Shown: positions 22,504-34,751 of the stretch, one piece after another
How the letters are laid out: every line of letters starts with the position of its first letter
How positions within the stretch are numbered: the first letter of the stretch is position 1
From: Thalassospira tepidiphila MCCC 1A03514
GTDB taxonomy: Bacteria > Pseudomonadota > Alphaproteobacteria > Rhodospirillales > Thalassospiraceae
Length of the DNA stretch: 64,000 bases
Reading direction: 5' to 3'
NCBI RefSeq assembly: GCF_001662875.1
Contig: NZ_JPVZ01000001.1
Location: 744,001-808,000, forward strand
Program-made: the position numbers and the translations under genes
Notes under the pieces: model-generated
The model's database searches: none
What the model was told of the DNA's origin: nothing
What the model saw: the letters and a program-made list of their open reading frames with translations, nothing else

Positions 22504-22638
22504 GCTTACGCAGGCGCATGGTGCGCAAAAATCGGCTGTGATGGATCGATGTGATCATCTTGCTATTGGCGATAGCGACGCTGACAGGTAGGGTGCAAAA
22601 CAATTGAGATTTACCTCGCATTTCATCAGGCCCGCGCC

Positions 22639-23325
22639 ATGACCAAACCAGATCAGATTGCCACAAACAGCGCCCCGGAAACGGACCTGACGCCGCCGGT
22701 TTTTGACCAGGCCTTTCAAAAGCAGTTCATCAATCTTTTGCTGTGGCGGCGCGATGTCCGGCGTTTTCGCACCGACCCGATCCCCAAGGGCGATATCGAT
22801 GATCTGATCAAGGAAGCCTGCCTGGCGCCGTCTGTCGGCAATTGCCAGCCATGGCGCTTTGTGAAGGTCAATGACCCGAAACGCCGCAAATCAATTCGCG
22901 ACAGTTTCGAGCGTGCCAATAACGAAGCACTTAATGACTATCACGGTGAGCGCGCCAAGCTTTATGCGTCGCTGAAGCTTCAGGGCATGGATCAGGCCCC
23001 GGTACAGTTGGCCGTGTTTGCCGATGAAGAAACCGAAGCCGGTATGGGCCTTGGGCGCAAGACCATGCCCGAGATGCTTGATTATTCTGCGGTCGCCGCC
23101 GTGCAGTTGCTGTGGCTGGCCGCACGTGTGAAGGGCATCGGGGTTGGCTGGGTTTCGATCCTTGAGCCGGATGTGGTTGGCAAGACGCTTGATGTGCCCG
23201 ACCATTGGCGGCTGATTGCCTATCTTTGTATCGGATATCCGGAAGAAGATCACGTCGTGCCCGAACTGGTGCGCGAAGGCTGGCAGGATCGCATTGATCC
23301 CGACGCGCTGACACTTGAACGCTGA
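22639..23325 (+). CDS. bluB: 5,6-dimethylbenzimidazole synthase BluB
   Basis: 228 residues of the nitroreductase fold. BluB uses oxygen to split FMNH2 and form the lower ligand of vitamin B12. Features match: WRRDVRRFRTDPIP near residue 40, CLAPSVGNCQPWRFV at ~68, the BluB-specific LGRKTMPEMLDYS and the C-terminal GVGWVSILEPDVVGKTLDVP region, with conserved Asp of the catalytic segment in this stretch by homology. The gene is not in a cobalamin-synthesis cluster here. It connects in theme with the riboswitch and B12-dependent mutase further right. Start ATG 22639 follows a weak site (GGCCCGCGCC). Confidence 0.92.
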   Translation: MTKPDQIATNSAPETDLTPPVFDQAFQKQFINLLLWRRDVRRFRTDPIPKGDIDDLIKEACLAPSVGNCQPWRFVKVNDPKRRKSIRDSFERANNEALNDYHGERAKLYASLKLQGMDQAPVQLAVFADEETEAGMGLGRKTMPEMLDYSAVAAVQLLWLAARVKGIGVGWVSILEPDVVGKTLDVPDHWRLIAYLCIGYPEEDHVVPELVREGWQDRIDPDALTLER

Positions 23326-23361
23326 TTGCCAAACCATATTTCAGAACGCAAGGAATACCGA

Positions 23362-23616
23362 ATGTCTGGCGAACCAAGCCAACCAAACAACCCCGAACAG
23401 CCGCCGCAAAAAAAGGGGCTGTCGAACGGGGTCTATTTCAAGATCATGGGCTATCTTCTGACCGCGGGTTGGGTCGGGATCATTTTGGCCGCGTCGGGCG
23501 GGGATTCGAGCCACCCGTTATTTGATTACATTTTCATCGTGCCGTTGGCGGGCTGGATCATCGGGATGCTTGTTGCCCGCGTGATCGCCAAGAAATCCGG
23601 TGCAGACCGGCCATAA
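23362..23616 (+). CDS. Small two-helix membrane protein
   Basis: 84 residues from ATG 23362, supported by AAGGA seven bases upstream; longer in-frame reading to 23326 lacks a site. A Pro/Gln-rich N-terminus precedes two hydrophobic segments (YLLTAGWVGIILAAS and YIFIVPLAGWIIGMLVARVI). The layout resembles small AtpI/AtpZ-like or other accessory membrane proteins, but no motif decides. It follows bluB by 36 bp and may be read through from it. A hairpin follows at 23636. Confidence 0.62.
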   Translation: MSGEPSQPNNPEQPPQKKGLSNGVYFKIMGYLLTAGWVGIILAASGGDSSHPLFDYIFIVPLAGWIIGMLVARVIAKKSGADRP

Positions 23617-23635
23617 GGCAGGTTTTCATAATCCC

Positions 23636-23670
23636 AGAAAGGCACCCTTGATCGGCGCCTTTCTTATTTT
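23636..23670 (+). terminator. Terminator after the 84-residue membrane gene
   Basis: AGAAAGGC (23636-23643) pairs with GCCTTTCT (23657-23664), with a T-rich tail TATTTTC. The stop codon of the convergent gene (23664) overlaps the stem edge, so it may serve both directions. Confidence 0.6.
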
Positions 23671-24008
23671 CTGTCATCTGAATTGCGGTTGCGGGTGCGT
23701 TCATCGCGATAGCGGTCATCATCGGAAAAGCCGCCAAGCGTCATGATCCCGATGCCCAGACTAATGCTGCCAAAGGTCACAAACAGGCCGAAAAACAGCA
23801 GGAAGATAAAGATCGGCGCATCGCGCGATGACGTCGCAAGACTGTAAATCCCGCCAATATCGAAATACAGAACCAACGCCCCGAACACCAGCGCGCCAAA
23901 CCCGCCATAAGCTGTGTGTTCGATCATGAATTTCACAATCGACCGGGCTTCGCGGGCGGCCTGACTGTTGCGCGCGTCATTGTGCGGATCATGGTTCTGA
24001 TCGGTCAT
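23664..24008 (-). CDS. Two-helix membrane protein, unknown function
   Basis: 114 residues. The first ~30 are polar and the C-terminal ~20 are Arg/Asp-rich (RYRDERTRNRNSDDRK). Between them are two hydrophobic segments (YGGFGALVFGALVLYFDIGG and FIFLLFFGLFVTFGSISLGIG in part). Both ends are thus probably cytoplasmic. I recognise no family. It converges with the preceding gene, sharing the hairpin at 23636-23664. Confidence 0.6.
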   Translation of the reverse strand: MTDQNHDPHNDARNSQAAREARSIVKFMIEHTAYGGFGALVFGALVLYFDIGGIYSLATSSRDAPIFIFLLFFGLFVTFGSISLGIGIMTLGGFSDDDRYRDERTRNRNSDDRK

Positions 24009-24100
24009 GTTGTCTTCCCGTAAAAGGTCAGAACAATTCTAGACACAGCCCGAAGACATTACCTTGATCAAACGCAATTCAAGGCCACCGCCTAAGGCGA

Positions 24101-24859
24101 TCAGACAGCACCGGTATCTTCGATCACATCCTTGCCGCCGTCGATGATGGCCAGACGAATACGATCTGATGCCTGATTGACGTCATCGGGCTTCTCACCA
24201 CGCACCACCAATGTGGTGCCAAGCTTGCCTTCACGTAAAAACGGATAGGACCCGATGTCGGTTTGCGGGAAATCGCCCTGAATTTCGCCCAGAACCTTGG
24301 CGATTGAACCTTCGGGGATGTAGCCGCCGACAGAACGCGACACCATCGGCTTGCCGCCGATCAATTGATGTTTGATGCCCTGGAACATGGCCTGCATGAT
24401 CATGGGTACACCGGCCATGACATAGACGTTTTCCATGCGAAATCCCGGTGCCTTGGAAATCGGGTTTTCGATCAGTTCCGCCCCGACCGGAATGCGCGCC
24501 ATACGCAGGCGGGCTTCATTGAGGTCTTCGGGGTTTTCATAATGGCTTTTAAGCAAGTCGTGGGCGTCTGCATTCAGTTCGATCGCCACCCCGAATGCCT
24601 TGGCGACACATTCCGACGTGATGTCATCATGGGTCGGGCCGATGCCGCCGGTGGTGAAGACATAATCAAATTTTGCCCGGCATTCATTGACCGTGGCAAT
24701 GATGGTGTCTTCGATATCGGGGATGACGCGGGTTTCGGCCAGGCGCACACCCAGCGTGTTCAGTTCTTCGGCCAGACAGGGCAGGTTCTTGTCATGGGTG
24801 CGGCCAGACAGGATTTCATTGCCGATAATAATCAGACAGGCACGGACCGGATCAGACAT
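24101..24859 (-). CDS. CinA-like competence/damage-inducible protein, MoCF-binding domain
   Basis: 252 residues from ATG 24859 (MSDPVRACLIIIGNEILSGR), with GTGGGG upstream. The N-terminal ~170 residues match the MoaB/MogA molybdopterin-binding fold of CinA: IGNEILSGRTHDKN, VFTTGGIGPTHDDIT and MAGVPMIMQAMF. The C-terminal nicotinamide-mononucleotide deamidase domain of full CinA is absent; the chain ends after a short alpha/beta tail (VVRGEKPDDVNQASDRIR). This short form is widespread in alphaproteobacteria. Its role, perhaps a sugar-nucleotide or ADP-ribose pyrophosphatase activity, is inferred from the family. A Nudix gene lies 65 bp upstream on the same strand. Confidence 0.88.
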   Translation of the reverse strand: MSDPVRACLIIIGNEILSGRTHDKNLPCLAEELNTLGVRLAETRVIPDIEDTIIATVNECRAKFDYVFTTGGIGPTHDDITSECVAKAFGVAIELNADAHDLLKSHYENPEDLNEARLRMARIPVGAELIENPISKAPGFRMENVYVMAGVPMIMQAMFQGIKHQLIGGKPMVSRSVGGYIPEGSIAKVLGEIQGDFPQTDIGSYPFLREGKLGTTLVVRGEKPDDVNQASDRIRLAIIDGGKDVIEDTGAV

Positions 24860-24924
24860 CATATCCCCACAACATCGTTCAAACTTCAATGCGCGATCTC
24901 ATACGCCACAAACGGGCAGATGGC

Positions 24925-25356
24925 TCACAGAAAATCGCGTAGCATTGCCACAAGCGGCACATCAGCCGGCGGCATCGGATAATCGCCCAGACGGACCGGG
25001 CGCACCCATTTCACCTGCTGACCTTCCATCGGGGTGATTTCACCCTTCCAGACGCGACACAGATAAAGCGGCATCATCAGATGGAAATCATCATAAGTGA
25101 AGGATGCAAAGGTAAAGGGTGCCAGGCAGCTTTCGGTGATATCAATGCCAAGCTCTTCCTTGAGCTCGCGCACCAGCGCCATTTCGGGGGTTTCACCCGC
25201 CTCGACCTTGCCGCCGGGGAATTCCCACAGGCCCGCCATGGATTTGCCTTCCGGGCGCTGAGCGATCAGCACACGATGATCGATATCGACCAGTGCGACC
25301 GCACTGACGAACACGGTTTTTTCCGGGATTTTGCCCTGACGCAGGTCAACCGACAT
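24925..25356 (-). CDS. Nudix hydrolase, MutT type
   Basis: 143 residues from ATG 25356 (MSVDLRQGKIP); an ATG at 25386 would add ten residues and has no better site. The Nudix box is complete: GGKVEAGE, seven residues, REL then EELGI, with the flanking WEFPGG typical of MutT. Such enzymes hydrolyse 8-oxo-dGTP to keep it out of DNA, although other nucleotide substrates are possible. In many alphaproteobacteria mutT lies beside argJ; here both are in the window but separated by about 12 kb. Confidence 0.9.
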   Translation of the reverse strand: MSVDLRQGKIPEKTVFVSAVALVDIDHRVLIAQRPEGKSMAGLWEFPGGKVEAGETPEMALVRELKEELGIDITESCLAPFTFASFTYDDFHLMMPLYLCRVWKGEITPMEGQQVKWVRPVRLGDYPMPPADVPLVAMLRDFL

Positions 25357-25440
25357 GCAGCCTTTATCTGGTTGTTGTATTGTCATGGCACTGTTTTATC
25401 GCGCCATCAAACCTTCGCCAAGTGCAGAAAGCATCGACGG

Positions 25441-27327
25441 TCACTTTGCGCTGGTAAGATCAATGTCATCCGGAGCAAGGCCCTGCAGGTATCGGTCATA
25501 TGCGGCTTCGAATGCAGCTTCGATGTCTCGTGTATAGGTGACCGTATCAAACAGCGGACAGGTCTTGATCTGTTCCTGTAATTTCTGCTTCAAGGCCGCG
25601 GTCTTTTCGGGATGAAGCGCCAGATCCAGTGCAATGGCTTCATAGTCCGCTTCATCCTTGGCAATCAGCTCAGGCAGATTGGCTGCCGTCAAAATGCTGG
25701 CCGCCACACGAGCGGCAAATTGCTCTCCGGGCAAGGTCACAAGTGGCAAGCCTGCCCAAAGCGCATCACTCGCCGTCGTGTGCGCGTTGACATTAAAGGT
25801 ATCAAGCAACAGGTCGGCATGCTTGTGCCGTGCGAGATGTTCCGGTTCCGGCATCTTGTCGGCAAAGACCAAACGATCGGGATCAATGCCGCGCTTTTGC
25901 GCTTCCTTGCGCAGGTTTTCGGCGGCGTAATCGTTGCCCTTGAACAACCAAAGAACCGAGCCCTCAACCTTACTCAGAAGCCGCATCCAGATATCAAATT
26001 CCCGCGGGGTTATCTTGTAGGTGTTGTTGAAACTACAGAATACAAAGCCGGTTTCTGGAAGGCCGAAATCCTTGCGCGTTGTGTTCGTCGTCGGAATTCG
26101 GCGCTGATCATCATTGGGCTGATAGCAATTTGGCAGATAGATCGGCTTTTCAGACAAATACTTTTTGTGCGTTTCAGGCACTGTGACCTTATCAATAATC
26201 ATATATTCGATGAAGTCAGCCCCGATGGAGCCCGGATTGCCAAGATAATTGATCTGAACCGGGGCGATGCGCCGGGCAAAGATACCAATCCGCCCCATCC
26301 GCGTGTGGCCCTTAAGGTCGATGGCAATATCGATATTCTTTTCACGCGCGAGCTGCACAATCGCCTCGTCCGAGGAACCCGAGACATCTGAGAAACTATC
26401 AAAATAGTTTATCGCCTCATCAAGGCTCCGGCTTTCCTTCACCACCCCATATGAGAAGCCATGAATTTCGAATTTGTCGTGATCATGATTTCGGAGAAGC
26501 CCCATCATCAGCGATAGTGTCGCATGGTCATGGAAGTCGGCTGAAAAATAGCCGATACGCAACTTCGCCGGGCGCGCTGATGGAACGCCCCCTTGCCACG
26601 TCGCCCCTTGCCCGAATTTGGCCGAGACAAATTTTTGACATCGGGCCAATTGCCTTTCCGGCGCGTCTTCAAGGGGTAGCAGCGAAAATGGTGTTACTTC
26701 TTCGCCCTCGATTCCCAGTGTCTTGGCGACACGCGAAAAGGCATCAAGCCAGGACCAATCGCACATCATCGCCAAACTATAGAACCGGTTTGCCACGGCA
26801 CTTTTCAGATCCGGGTTCAGAGCATTGGCCTCGGCGTAGCTTTGGGCTGCTGCGGGTAATTGTCCCTTGCTAAAAAACACATGGGCCAAGTTGCTATAGG
26901 CGTCGGCGAATTGCGGGTCGAGCTGAAGCGCCTTGGCAAAATACTGCTGGGCAGTATCAAGCTGCCCAACTGTCATCAGGACAATGCCGGCTCCATTATA
27001 GGCCGGGGCATAGTTGGCGTCGCAACTTGCCGCGCGCTGATAGCATTGAAGTGCTTCGTTGAACTTGCCGATGCTTTGATAAAACACGCCAAGATTTTGA
27101 TGAGACTTGGGGTTTTGCGGCGCAAGTTCGACAACCTTCTCGAAACATATTGCTGCCTGCCCATTATCCTTTTTGAGGAAATGGGCGTTTGCCAAAACAT
27201 CCCAGAGCACAACTGCGTCGGGTTCGGTTTGCAGATGTTCTGTGCACATGGAAATGGCCAGATCCGGCTGATTATTCGCCATCGCCTTTTTTGCAAGTGA
27301 CACCACCTGTTCCACCGCAATGCTCAA
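25441..27327 (-). CDS. TPR/O-GlcNAc-transferase-like glycosyltransferase (copy 1)
   Basis: 628 residues. The N-terminal ~190 residues are about five TPR units (AICFEKVVELAPQNPKSHQN, YQRAASCDANYAPAYN). A linker leads to an OGT-type GT41 catalytic domain with IGYFSADFHDHATLSLM, DLKGHTRMGR, INYLGNPGSIGADFIEY, FCSFNNTYKITPREFDIWMR and DTFNVNAHTTASDALWAGLP. Those segments include the His and Asp/Lys positions used for UDP-GlcNAc binding in OGT. Bacterial members glycosylate proteins, in some cases flagellin or adhesins; the target here is unknown. It lies 39 bp after the stop of a homologue on the same strand, so tandem duplication is clear. Start GTG/TTG-like at 27327 is not strongly resolved. 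Confidence 0.88.
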   Translation of the reverse strand: MSIAVEQVVSLAKKAMANNQPDLAISMCTEHLQTEPDAVVLWDVLANAHFLKKDNGQAAICFEKVVELAPQNPKSHQNLGVFYQSIGKFNEALQCYQRAASCDANYAPAYNGAGIVLMTVGQLDTAQQYFAKALQLDPQFADAYSNLAHVFFSKGQLPAAAQSYAEANALNPDLKSAVANRFYSLAMMCDWSWLDAFSRVAKTLGIEGEEVTPFSLLPLEDAPERQLARCQKFVSAKFGQGATWQGGVPSARPAKLRIGYFSADFHDHATLSLMMGLLRNHDHDKFEIHGFSYGVVKESRSLDEAINYFDSFSDVSGSSDEAIVQLAREKNIDIAIDLKGHTRMGRIGIFARRIAPVQINYLGNPGSIGADFIEYMIIDKVTVPETHKKYLSEKPIYLPNCYQPNDDQRRIPTTNTTRKDFGLPETGFVFCSFNNTYKITPREFDIWMRLLSKVEGSVLWLFKGNDYAAENLRKEAQKRGIDPDRLVFADKMPEPEHLARHKHADLLLDTFNVNAHTTASDALWAGLPLVTLPGEQFAARVAASILTAANLPELIAKDEADYEAIALDLALHPEKTAALKQKLQEQIKTCPLFDTVTYTRDIEAAFEAAYDRYLQGLAPDDIDLTSAK

Positions 27328-27366
27328 AGCTTCTTCCTCATTCCCGGTGCAAAATTTGCCATCACG

Positions 27367-29409
27367 TTATTGGCTGACAAGCTCAATGTCCCCCGGCGCC
27401 TGTTGGCAGAGATAGCGCTCATAAGCTGCGTCATAGCCTCGTTCCAGATCACGGGTATATGACTTGGTATCAAACAGCGGACAGGCTTTGACGTTATCTT
27501 TGACCTTTGCCTTCATTGAAGCGGTCTTTTCCGGGTGCAAAGCCAGGTCAAGGGCAATTGCTTCATACTCTTCTTCGGATTTGGCAATCAGTTCGGGCAG
27601 GTTTGCCGCCTTTAGAACACTTGCGGCGACCCGGGCGGCAAATTGTTTTCCGGGAAGAGTTACAAGCGGCAACCCGGTCCAAAGCGCGTCACTTGCCGTG
27701 GTATGAGCATTCACATTAAAGGTATCCAGGAACAGGTCGGCATGTTTGTGACGGGCGAGGTGTTGTTCCTCGGGCAGATAGCCTGCAAAGACAAGGCGGG
27801 CTGGGTCTACGCCGCGATTTCCGGCTTCCTTGCGAAGGTTGAGCATCGCGTCCTCGCTGCCTTCGAACAGCCACAGGACAGAACCATCTACCTTCTTAAG
27901 CAAGCGCATCCAGATATCGAACTCACGCGGCGAAATCTTGTAATTGGCATTGAACGAACAGAACACGAAGCCATTTTCCGGCAAGCCCAACTCCGTGCGT
28001 GCTTGGGTGTTTTCCGGGAACTCTCGACCGCCGTCATTGGGCTGATAGCAATGCGGCATGTAGATGATTTTTTCGCTATAGGCATTCTTGTATTCGTCGG
28101 GGATGATGGTGTGATCTGCGATCAGATAGTCGATGTAGTCGGCCCCCAAAGTCCCCGGATAACCAACATAGTTGATCTGGATCGGCGCCATCCGATAGGC
28201 AAATAGCTGCGGCCGCCCTGATTGGGTGTAGCCCTTTAGATCAATCGCAATATCGATCCCTTGGTCACGTGCATGCTGAACGATTTCCCGGTCCGAAAAA
28301 CTACGGACATCCCAGTTTTTATCGACCAGTTTTTGCAGCTGAGCGCGACGCCAGCCATCTGTAACGCCGCCATAACTGTAGGTGTGTATTTCAAAGCGGC
28401 TTTTATCGTGGTCCCCGAAAAGCCCCATCATCAGGGAAAGCGTCGCATGATTGTGAAAGTCCGCCGAAAAATAACCGATTTTCAGTTTCTGTGGACGGGA
28501 CCCCGGTCGCCGGAATTGCGGGAAACTGTCGCGTACGGCCAGTTCCCCAGCTCTGTTCTCTGAACGCTTTTTCTGCGCGTATGGGTCGTCTTCAAAATGC
28601 AATAAGGAAAACGGCGAAACACAGTTCCCCGGATTGCCGATCGCCTTTACGTTTTGAAATTCGGGCGCAAGAAGAGACCAGTCACAAATTTGCGCACGTG
28701 CATACAAAAAGTCAGACAGTGCCGACATACTATTTGGATGAAGTTTAGCAACTTTTTCAAATGCTTGTTTAGCAGCAGCACGTTTTTTGTTTCGATATAG
28801 AATGACGGCAAGATTATGGTATGCATCGGCAAAATTTGGGTCGTTGGTAATCGCCTGCACGCAGAATCTTTCGGCCTCGTCAAAACGCTGCATTTCCATC
28901 AGAACGGTCGCGCAGCTATTCAAGATGTTGGCGTTTTTGGCCTGAAGATAGCTGGCGTTTTGATAGGCTTGCAGCGCTAGGCCTAATTTCTTCTGGGATG
29001 AAAACAGGTTTCCAATATTAACCCAAGCGGTCGCAAAGTTTTTGTCGAGCTCAATTGCCTTACGCAGGCATTTTTCTGCTTCTACCGGCTTTTGATCCCG
29101 AGCGTAGGCAAACCCCAACAGGTTCCAAACCTGAGCACTTTCCGGAGCACTTTCGACAAGTTGCTTTGCCAGTTCAATCGCCCTTGCAAACGCGCCCTGC
29201 TCAATCAGCTGCGAGGTTTTCATGAAAGCCTGTTGCGCGGAAATACCATTTCCGGATGCGGAATCACGCAATTTCTCAAGAGCGGCTTTCGCGCGTGTGT
29301 TTTTCGGGTAGTCCTGAAGAAACTGTTCGTACAGCTTGATCGCTTCGTCAATCTGGCCCTGATTTTCGAGCTTTTTTGCGCGTTTGGACAGTTGATCGAA
29401 TGTGGACAC
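27367..29409 (-). CDS. TPR/O-GlcNAc-transferase-like glycosyltransferase (copy 2)
   Basis: 680 residues. N-terminal TPRs (~1-240) are more numerous than in the neighbouring copy. The catalytic half carries the same blocks: IGYFSADFHNHATLSLM, DLKGYTQSGRPQL, INYVGYPGTLGADYIDY, FCSFNANYKISPREFDIWMR and DTFNVNAHTTASDALWTGLP. The two proteins are alike over the whole GT41 region (for example identical NVNAHTTASDALW), so they are paralogues of recent enough origin to be compared directly. Acceptor and donor are unproven. It is the first gene of the pair in the transcription direction. Confidence 0.88.
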   Translation of the reverse strand: MSTFDQLSKRAKKLENQGQIDEAIKLYEQFLQDYPKNTRAKAALEKLRDSASGNGISAQQAFMKTSQLIEQGAFARAIELAKQLVESAPESAQVWNLLGFAYARDQKPVEAEKCLRKAIELDKNFATAWVNIGNLFSSQKKLGLALQAYQNASYLQAKNANILNSCATVLMEMQRFDEAERFCVQAITNDPNFADAYHNLAVILYRNKKRAAAKQAFEKVAKLHPNSMSALSDFLYARAQICDWSLLAPEFQNVKAIGNPGNCVSPFSLLHFEDDPYAQKKRSENRAGELAVRDSFPQFRRPGSRPQKLKIGYFSADFHNHATLSLMMGLFGDHDKSRFEIHTYSYGGVTDGWRRAQLQKLVDKNWDVRSFSDREIVQHARDQGIDIAIDLKGYTQSGRPQLFAYRMAPIQINYVGYPGTLGADYIDYLIADHTIIPDEYKNAYSEKIIYMPHCYQPNDGGREFPENTQARTELGLPENGFVFCSFNANYKISPREFDIWMRLLKKVDGSVLWLFEGSEDAMLNLRKEAGNRGVDPARLVFAGYLPEEQHLARHKHADLFLDTFNVNAHTTASDALWTGLPLVTLPGKQFAARVAASVLKAANLPELIAKSEEEYEAIALDLALHPEKTASMKAKVKDNVKACPLFDTKSYTRDLERGYDAAYERYLCQQAPGDIELVSQ

Positions 29410-29651
29410 TTTGACGGGATCTCCGAATTTGAACTTTGCCCGGAAAGTCTAGGGAGCAGGCAATTAAGGACTGATAAACACATCTCAACAATACACATGC
29501 GACGTGCTGCGTTACAGGTCTGGATTGCCAAAATCCGGGGACATTGCCGGTGTCGTCAGCGCAAACATCCTTTTGATTGTTTTAAACGGAATTCAGTGCG
29601 CTAACGTATTGACTATATAAACGATAATTTTTGCATAGATCGGCACCCCGA

Positions 29652-30533
29652 ATGTTTCCCAAAAAGTTTCTGAGCATGACGACCAACTCCGTTGTCGCAA
29701 TGGTGCTTCTGGCCGGATGTGACAAGCTTGGTGCTTACAATCATTGGCAGGCGGGTGATTTAGAACCCGATATCGCGGCACTTTCCTATGGACCGGATGA
29801 GCGGCAGGTTATGGATCTTTATCTGCCCGATCCATCACTTCTGCCGGCCCCACTTGTGATCTGGTTTTATGGCGGGTCCTGGGATTCTGGTGATCGCGGC
29901 AAGTACGCCTTTATTGCCAAACGTTTTACCGAATTTGGCTATGCGGTCGCGATCCATGATTACCGATTGGTCCCCGATGTTCGTTTTCCGGACTTTATCG
30001 AGGACGGGGCGTCTGCGATTGCCTTTATGAAAAGCTATGCTGGGCAAAACCCCGGGCAGATCAAGGATGTGCCGATTATGTTGGCCGGTCATTCCGCCGG
30101 GGCCTATAACGCCGTTCAACTGGTTGCAGACCAACAATATCTGCAAGCTGTCGGGCTTGATGCCGATGACATTGCCGGCATCATCGGGCTTTCGGGCCCG
30201 TATGATTTTTATCCCTATGATGTTGCGGCCACCCGGAATGCGTTTGGCGAGACACCGGCCAATCAAAGCCAGCCGGTCAAGATGGATCTGGCGCATATGC
30301 CACCGCTTTTGTTGATTACGGGCACCCGTGACCACACAGTCTTTCCGCGCAATTCGAGGAAGCTTGCAGAACTTGCCCCGAGCGCGGAACTTGTCGAAGT
30401 CCCCGAAACGGGTCATGCCGGAACCCTGATTGCACTTGGGTTCTATCTGACAACCGATGATGCGGTGTTGGGTCCGGTCAAAGAGTTCCTGCAAAGCCAT
30501 CTGCCAGCCAAGGCCCTGACGGCAAGCAACTGA
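29652..30533 (+). CDS. Lipoprotein alpha/beta-hydrolase (esterase)
   Basis: 293 residues from ATG 29652; a TTG at 29631 also reads in frame. The start encodes a lipoprotein signal (FPKKFLSMTTNSVVAMVLLAGC) with lipobox LLAGC, so the mature protein begins at Cys23 and is membrane anchored. The catalytic part shows an oxyanion HG-like YGGSWDSG, the nucleophile elbow AGHSAGAYNA (Ser), an Asp in TGTRDHTVF and a His in PETGHAG. This is the carboxylesterase/BD-FAE pattern. The substrate is unknown. It ends at a strong bidirectional terminator shared with secA. Confidence 0.88.
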   Translation: MFPKKFLSMTTNSVVAMVLLAGCDKLGAYNHWQAGDLEPDIAALSYGPDERQVMDLYLPDPSLLPAPLVIWFYGGSWDSGDRGKYAFIAKRFTEFGYAVAIHDYRLVPDVRFPDFIEDGASAIAFMKSYAGQNPGQIKDVPIMLAGHSAGAYNAVQLVADQQYLQAVGLDADDIAGIIGLSGPYDFYPYDVAATRNAFGETPANQSQPVKMDLAHMPPLLLITGTRDHTVFPRNSRKLAELAPSAELVEVPETGHAGTLIALGFYLTTDDAVLGPVKEFLQSHLPAKALTASN

Positions 30534-30534
30534 C

Positions 30535-30578
30535 AAACAAAAAGCGCGCATCCCGAAGGAGCGCGCTTTTTGTTTCAA
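30535..30578. terminator. Bidirectional terminator between the esterase and secA
   Basis: AAACAAAAAGCGCGC (30535-30549) and GCGCGCTTTTTGTTT (30561-30575) are perfect 15-base complements with an 11-base loop. A- and T-tracts at the outer ends of both arms support use in both directions. Confidence 0.88.
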
Positions 30579-30594
30579 TTCATGGCCAATACGA

Positions 30595-33303
<2,709 letters not shown>

Positions 33304-33638
33304 TAATACGTTCCTGAACAAATAAATTAAGACACAATGAGGCCCGACAGAAAGCGGAGCCCGATCACAGATAGAACCCTGCCTGCCATCTGTCAACGGA
33401 ACGAGCCAATATCGCTAATGTTGGGCTGAAAATTACCGGTTTTCGCCGCAGTCCCCCGACACATCCGGACGGTTTCACGTTTTCGTTTTTGGTTGTTGAT
33501 CCCTTCTTGCTTGAGAAATGCGAGAAATCGGCGTACCATTCGCCTAATAGTTTTAAACCCTAACAGAGCATGTAGCTCGTTTTGGCACGCAGGGTTGCCC
33601 CGAAAGCGCTGCCAAATCACATCCTCAGGAGGAGGATT

Positions 33639-34745
33639 ATGGTCGATTTCTCAGCGCTTAATCCATTTCGTCAGGGCCAATCCGCCCTTCAGGATGCGCG
33701 TCAGCCCATTTCAAAAAGTAGTCCCGATGCCGGTGACAGTGCCGCACAGGCGCGAACTGATGCCCGCAATCAGGTTGATCCGGTTGCGTTGTCAGACAAT
33801 GCGCTTGCCGCACATAATGACAGCCAGAAGCTTGCCCCGGCGGCAGGCAAGTCGCTGTCGAACAAGTCCCTGACAACCGTAGAACTGTTTGAACGCGCCC
33901 TTGATGCGTCGCTTGAGATGATTCGCGGCAGTGTCGAGGAAATGTTCGCACTGTCGGGTATGTCCGAACAAGAAGCGATTGTCGCGACCGAGGCCATGTT
34001 CACTGGCATTCGCGATGCTGCCAGCGGGCAGGACCAATTTGAATTTTCCTTTGATCAGGCGATCGCCAGCCACAGCAAGACCGCCATTTCCTATGCCGGG
34101 GCCAATGGTAGCGCGGTTGGCGTATCGGAATCCGCCATGATGGCGGTCCAGTCGCTTGATATCAGCATCAACAACGAAACCGGCGAGTTCTCGTTTAATT
34201 ACGAGGCTGCCAAGATCGAAGTTGTAAAGACCCAAGCCATCGCAATTGGCAACAGCGCCGGTGCAGCCCTTGGCGCACTTGGTGCGGTGATGGATGGACT
34301 GGGTGGCGGGTCGCTTGTGGATATGCTGGGCAACCCGGCCAGTGCCGAGAATGGCGGTCTTCTGTTTGATATCAATGACAACGGAGTCGCTGAATTCATT
34401 CGTGAATTGATGAATGCAACAGTCGGTTCTGATGATACATCCGAAGAGGGTGAATCGGCCGTTGCTGCGCAGACCAATGGTCAGGCGCTTGCGGCGGAAC
34501 GGATGGCGGCCCTGAACGCCCAGATCACCGAACATTTCATGGAACAGGCAACCCTGATCGTACGCAGCATCAATCAGCCGGTTGACGGTGCTGGCGAGGC
34601 TGCCGGTCCGCTTCAGCTGACCGTTGATATGATGATGCCGATGGGCCTCTTTGGTCAGGATGATGGCAAGGCCACCTTCACGTTCCCGAATGGTGAAACC
34701 GTGTCCGTCATTGACCCGACACAGGAACAGGATGTTCTGATTTAA
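33639..34745 (+). CDS. Uncharacterised 368-residue protein, partner of a calcium-binding protein
   Basis: The start at ATG 33639 follows an outstanding AGGAGGAGG site. The first ~90 residues are Gln/Ala/Asp-rich and probably disordered (NPFRQGQSALQDARQP). A helical region follows (TTVELFERALDASLEMIRGS) and then strands (LDISINNETGEFSFNYEAAK). One acidic loop, LLFDINDNGVAEFIREL, resembles a calcium-binding EF-hand-like loop. There is no signal peptide. I do not recognise the family. It is probably co-transcribed with the next gene (55 bp gap holding a hairpin), so they may work together. Confidence 0.62.
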   Translation: MVDFSALNPFRQGQSALQDARQPISKSSPDAGDSAAQARTDARNQVDPVALSDNALAAHNDSQKLAPAAGKSLSNKSLTTVELFERALDASLEMIRGSVEEMFALSGMSEQEAIVATEAMFTGIRDAASGQDQFEFSFDQAIASHSKTAISYAGANGSAVGVSESAMMAVQSLDISINNETGEFSFNYEAAKIEVVKTQAIAIGNSAGAALGALGAVMDGLGGGSLVDMLGNPASAENGGLLFDINDNGVAEFIRELMNATVGSDDTSEEGESAVAAQTNGQALAAERMAALNAQITEHFMEQATLIVRSINQPVDGAGEAAGPLQLTVDMMMPMGLFGQDDGKATFTFPNGETVSVIDPTQEQDVLI

Positions 34746-34751
34746 CTGCGA

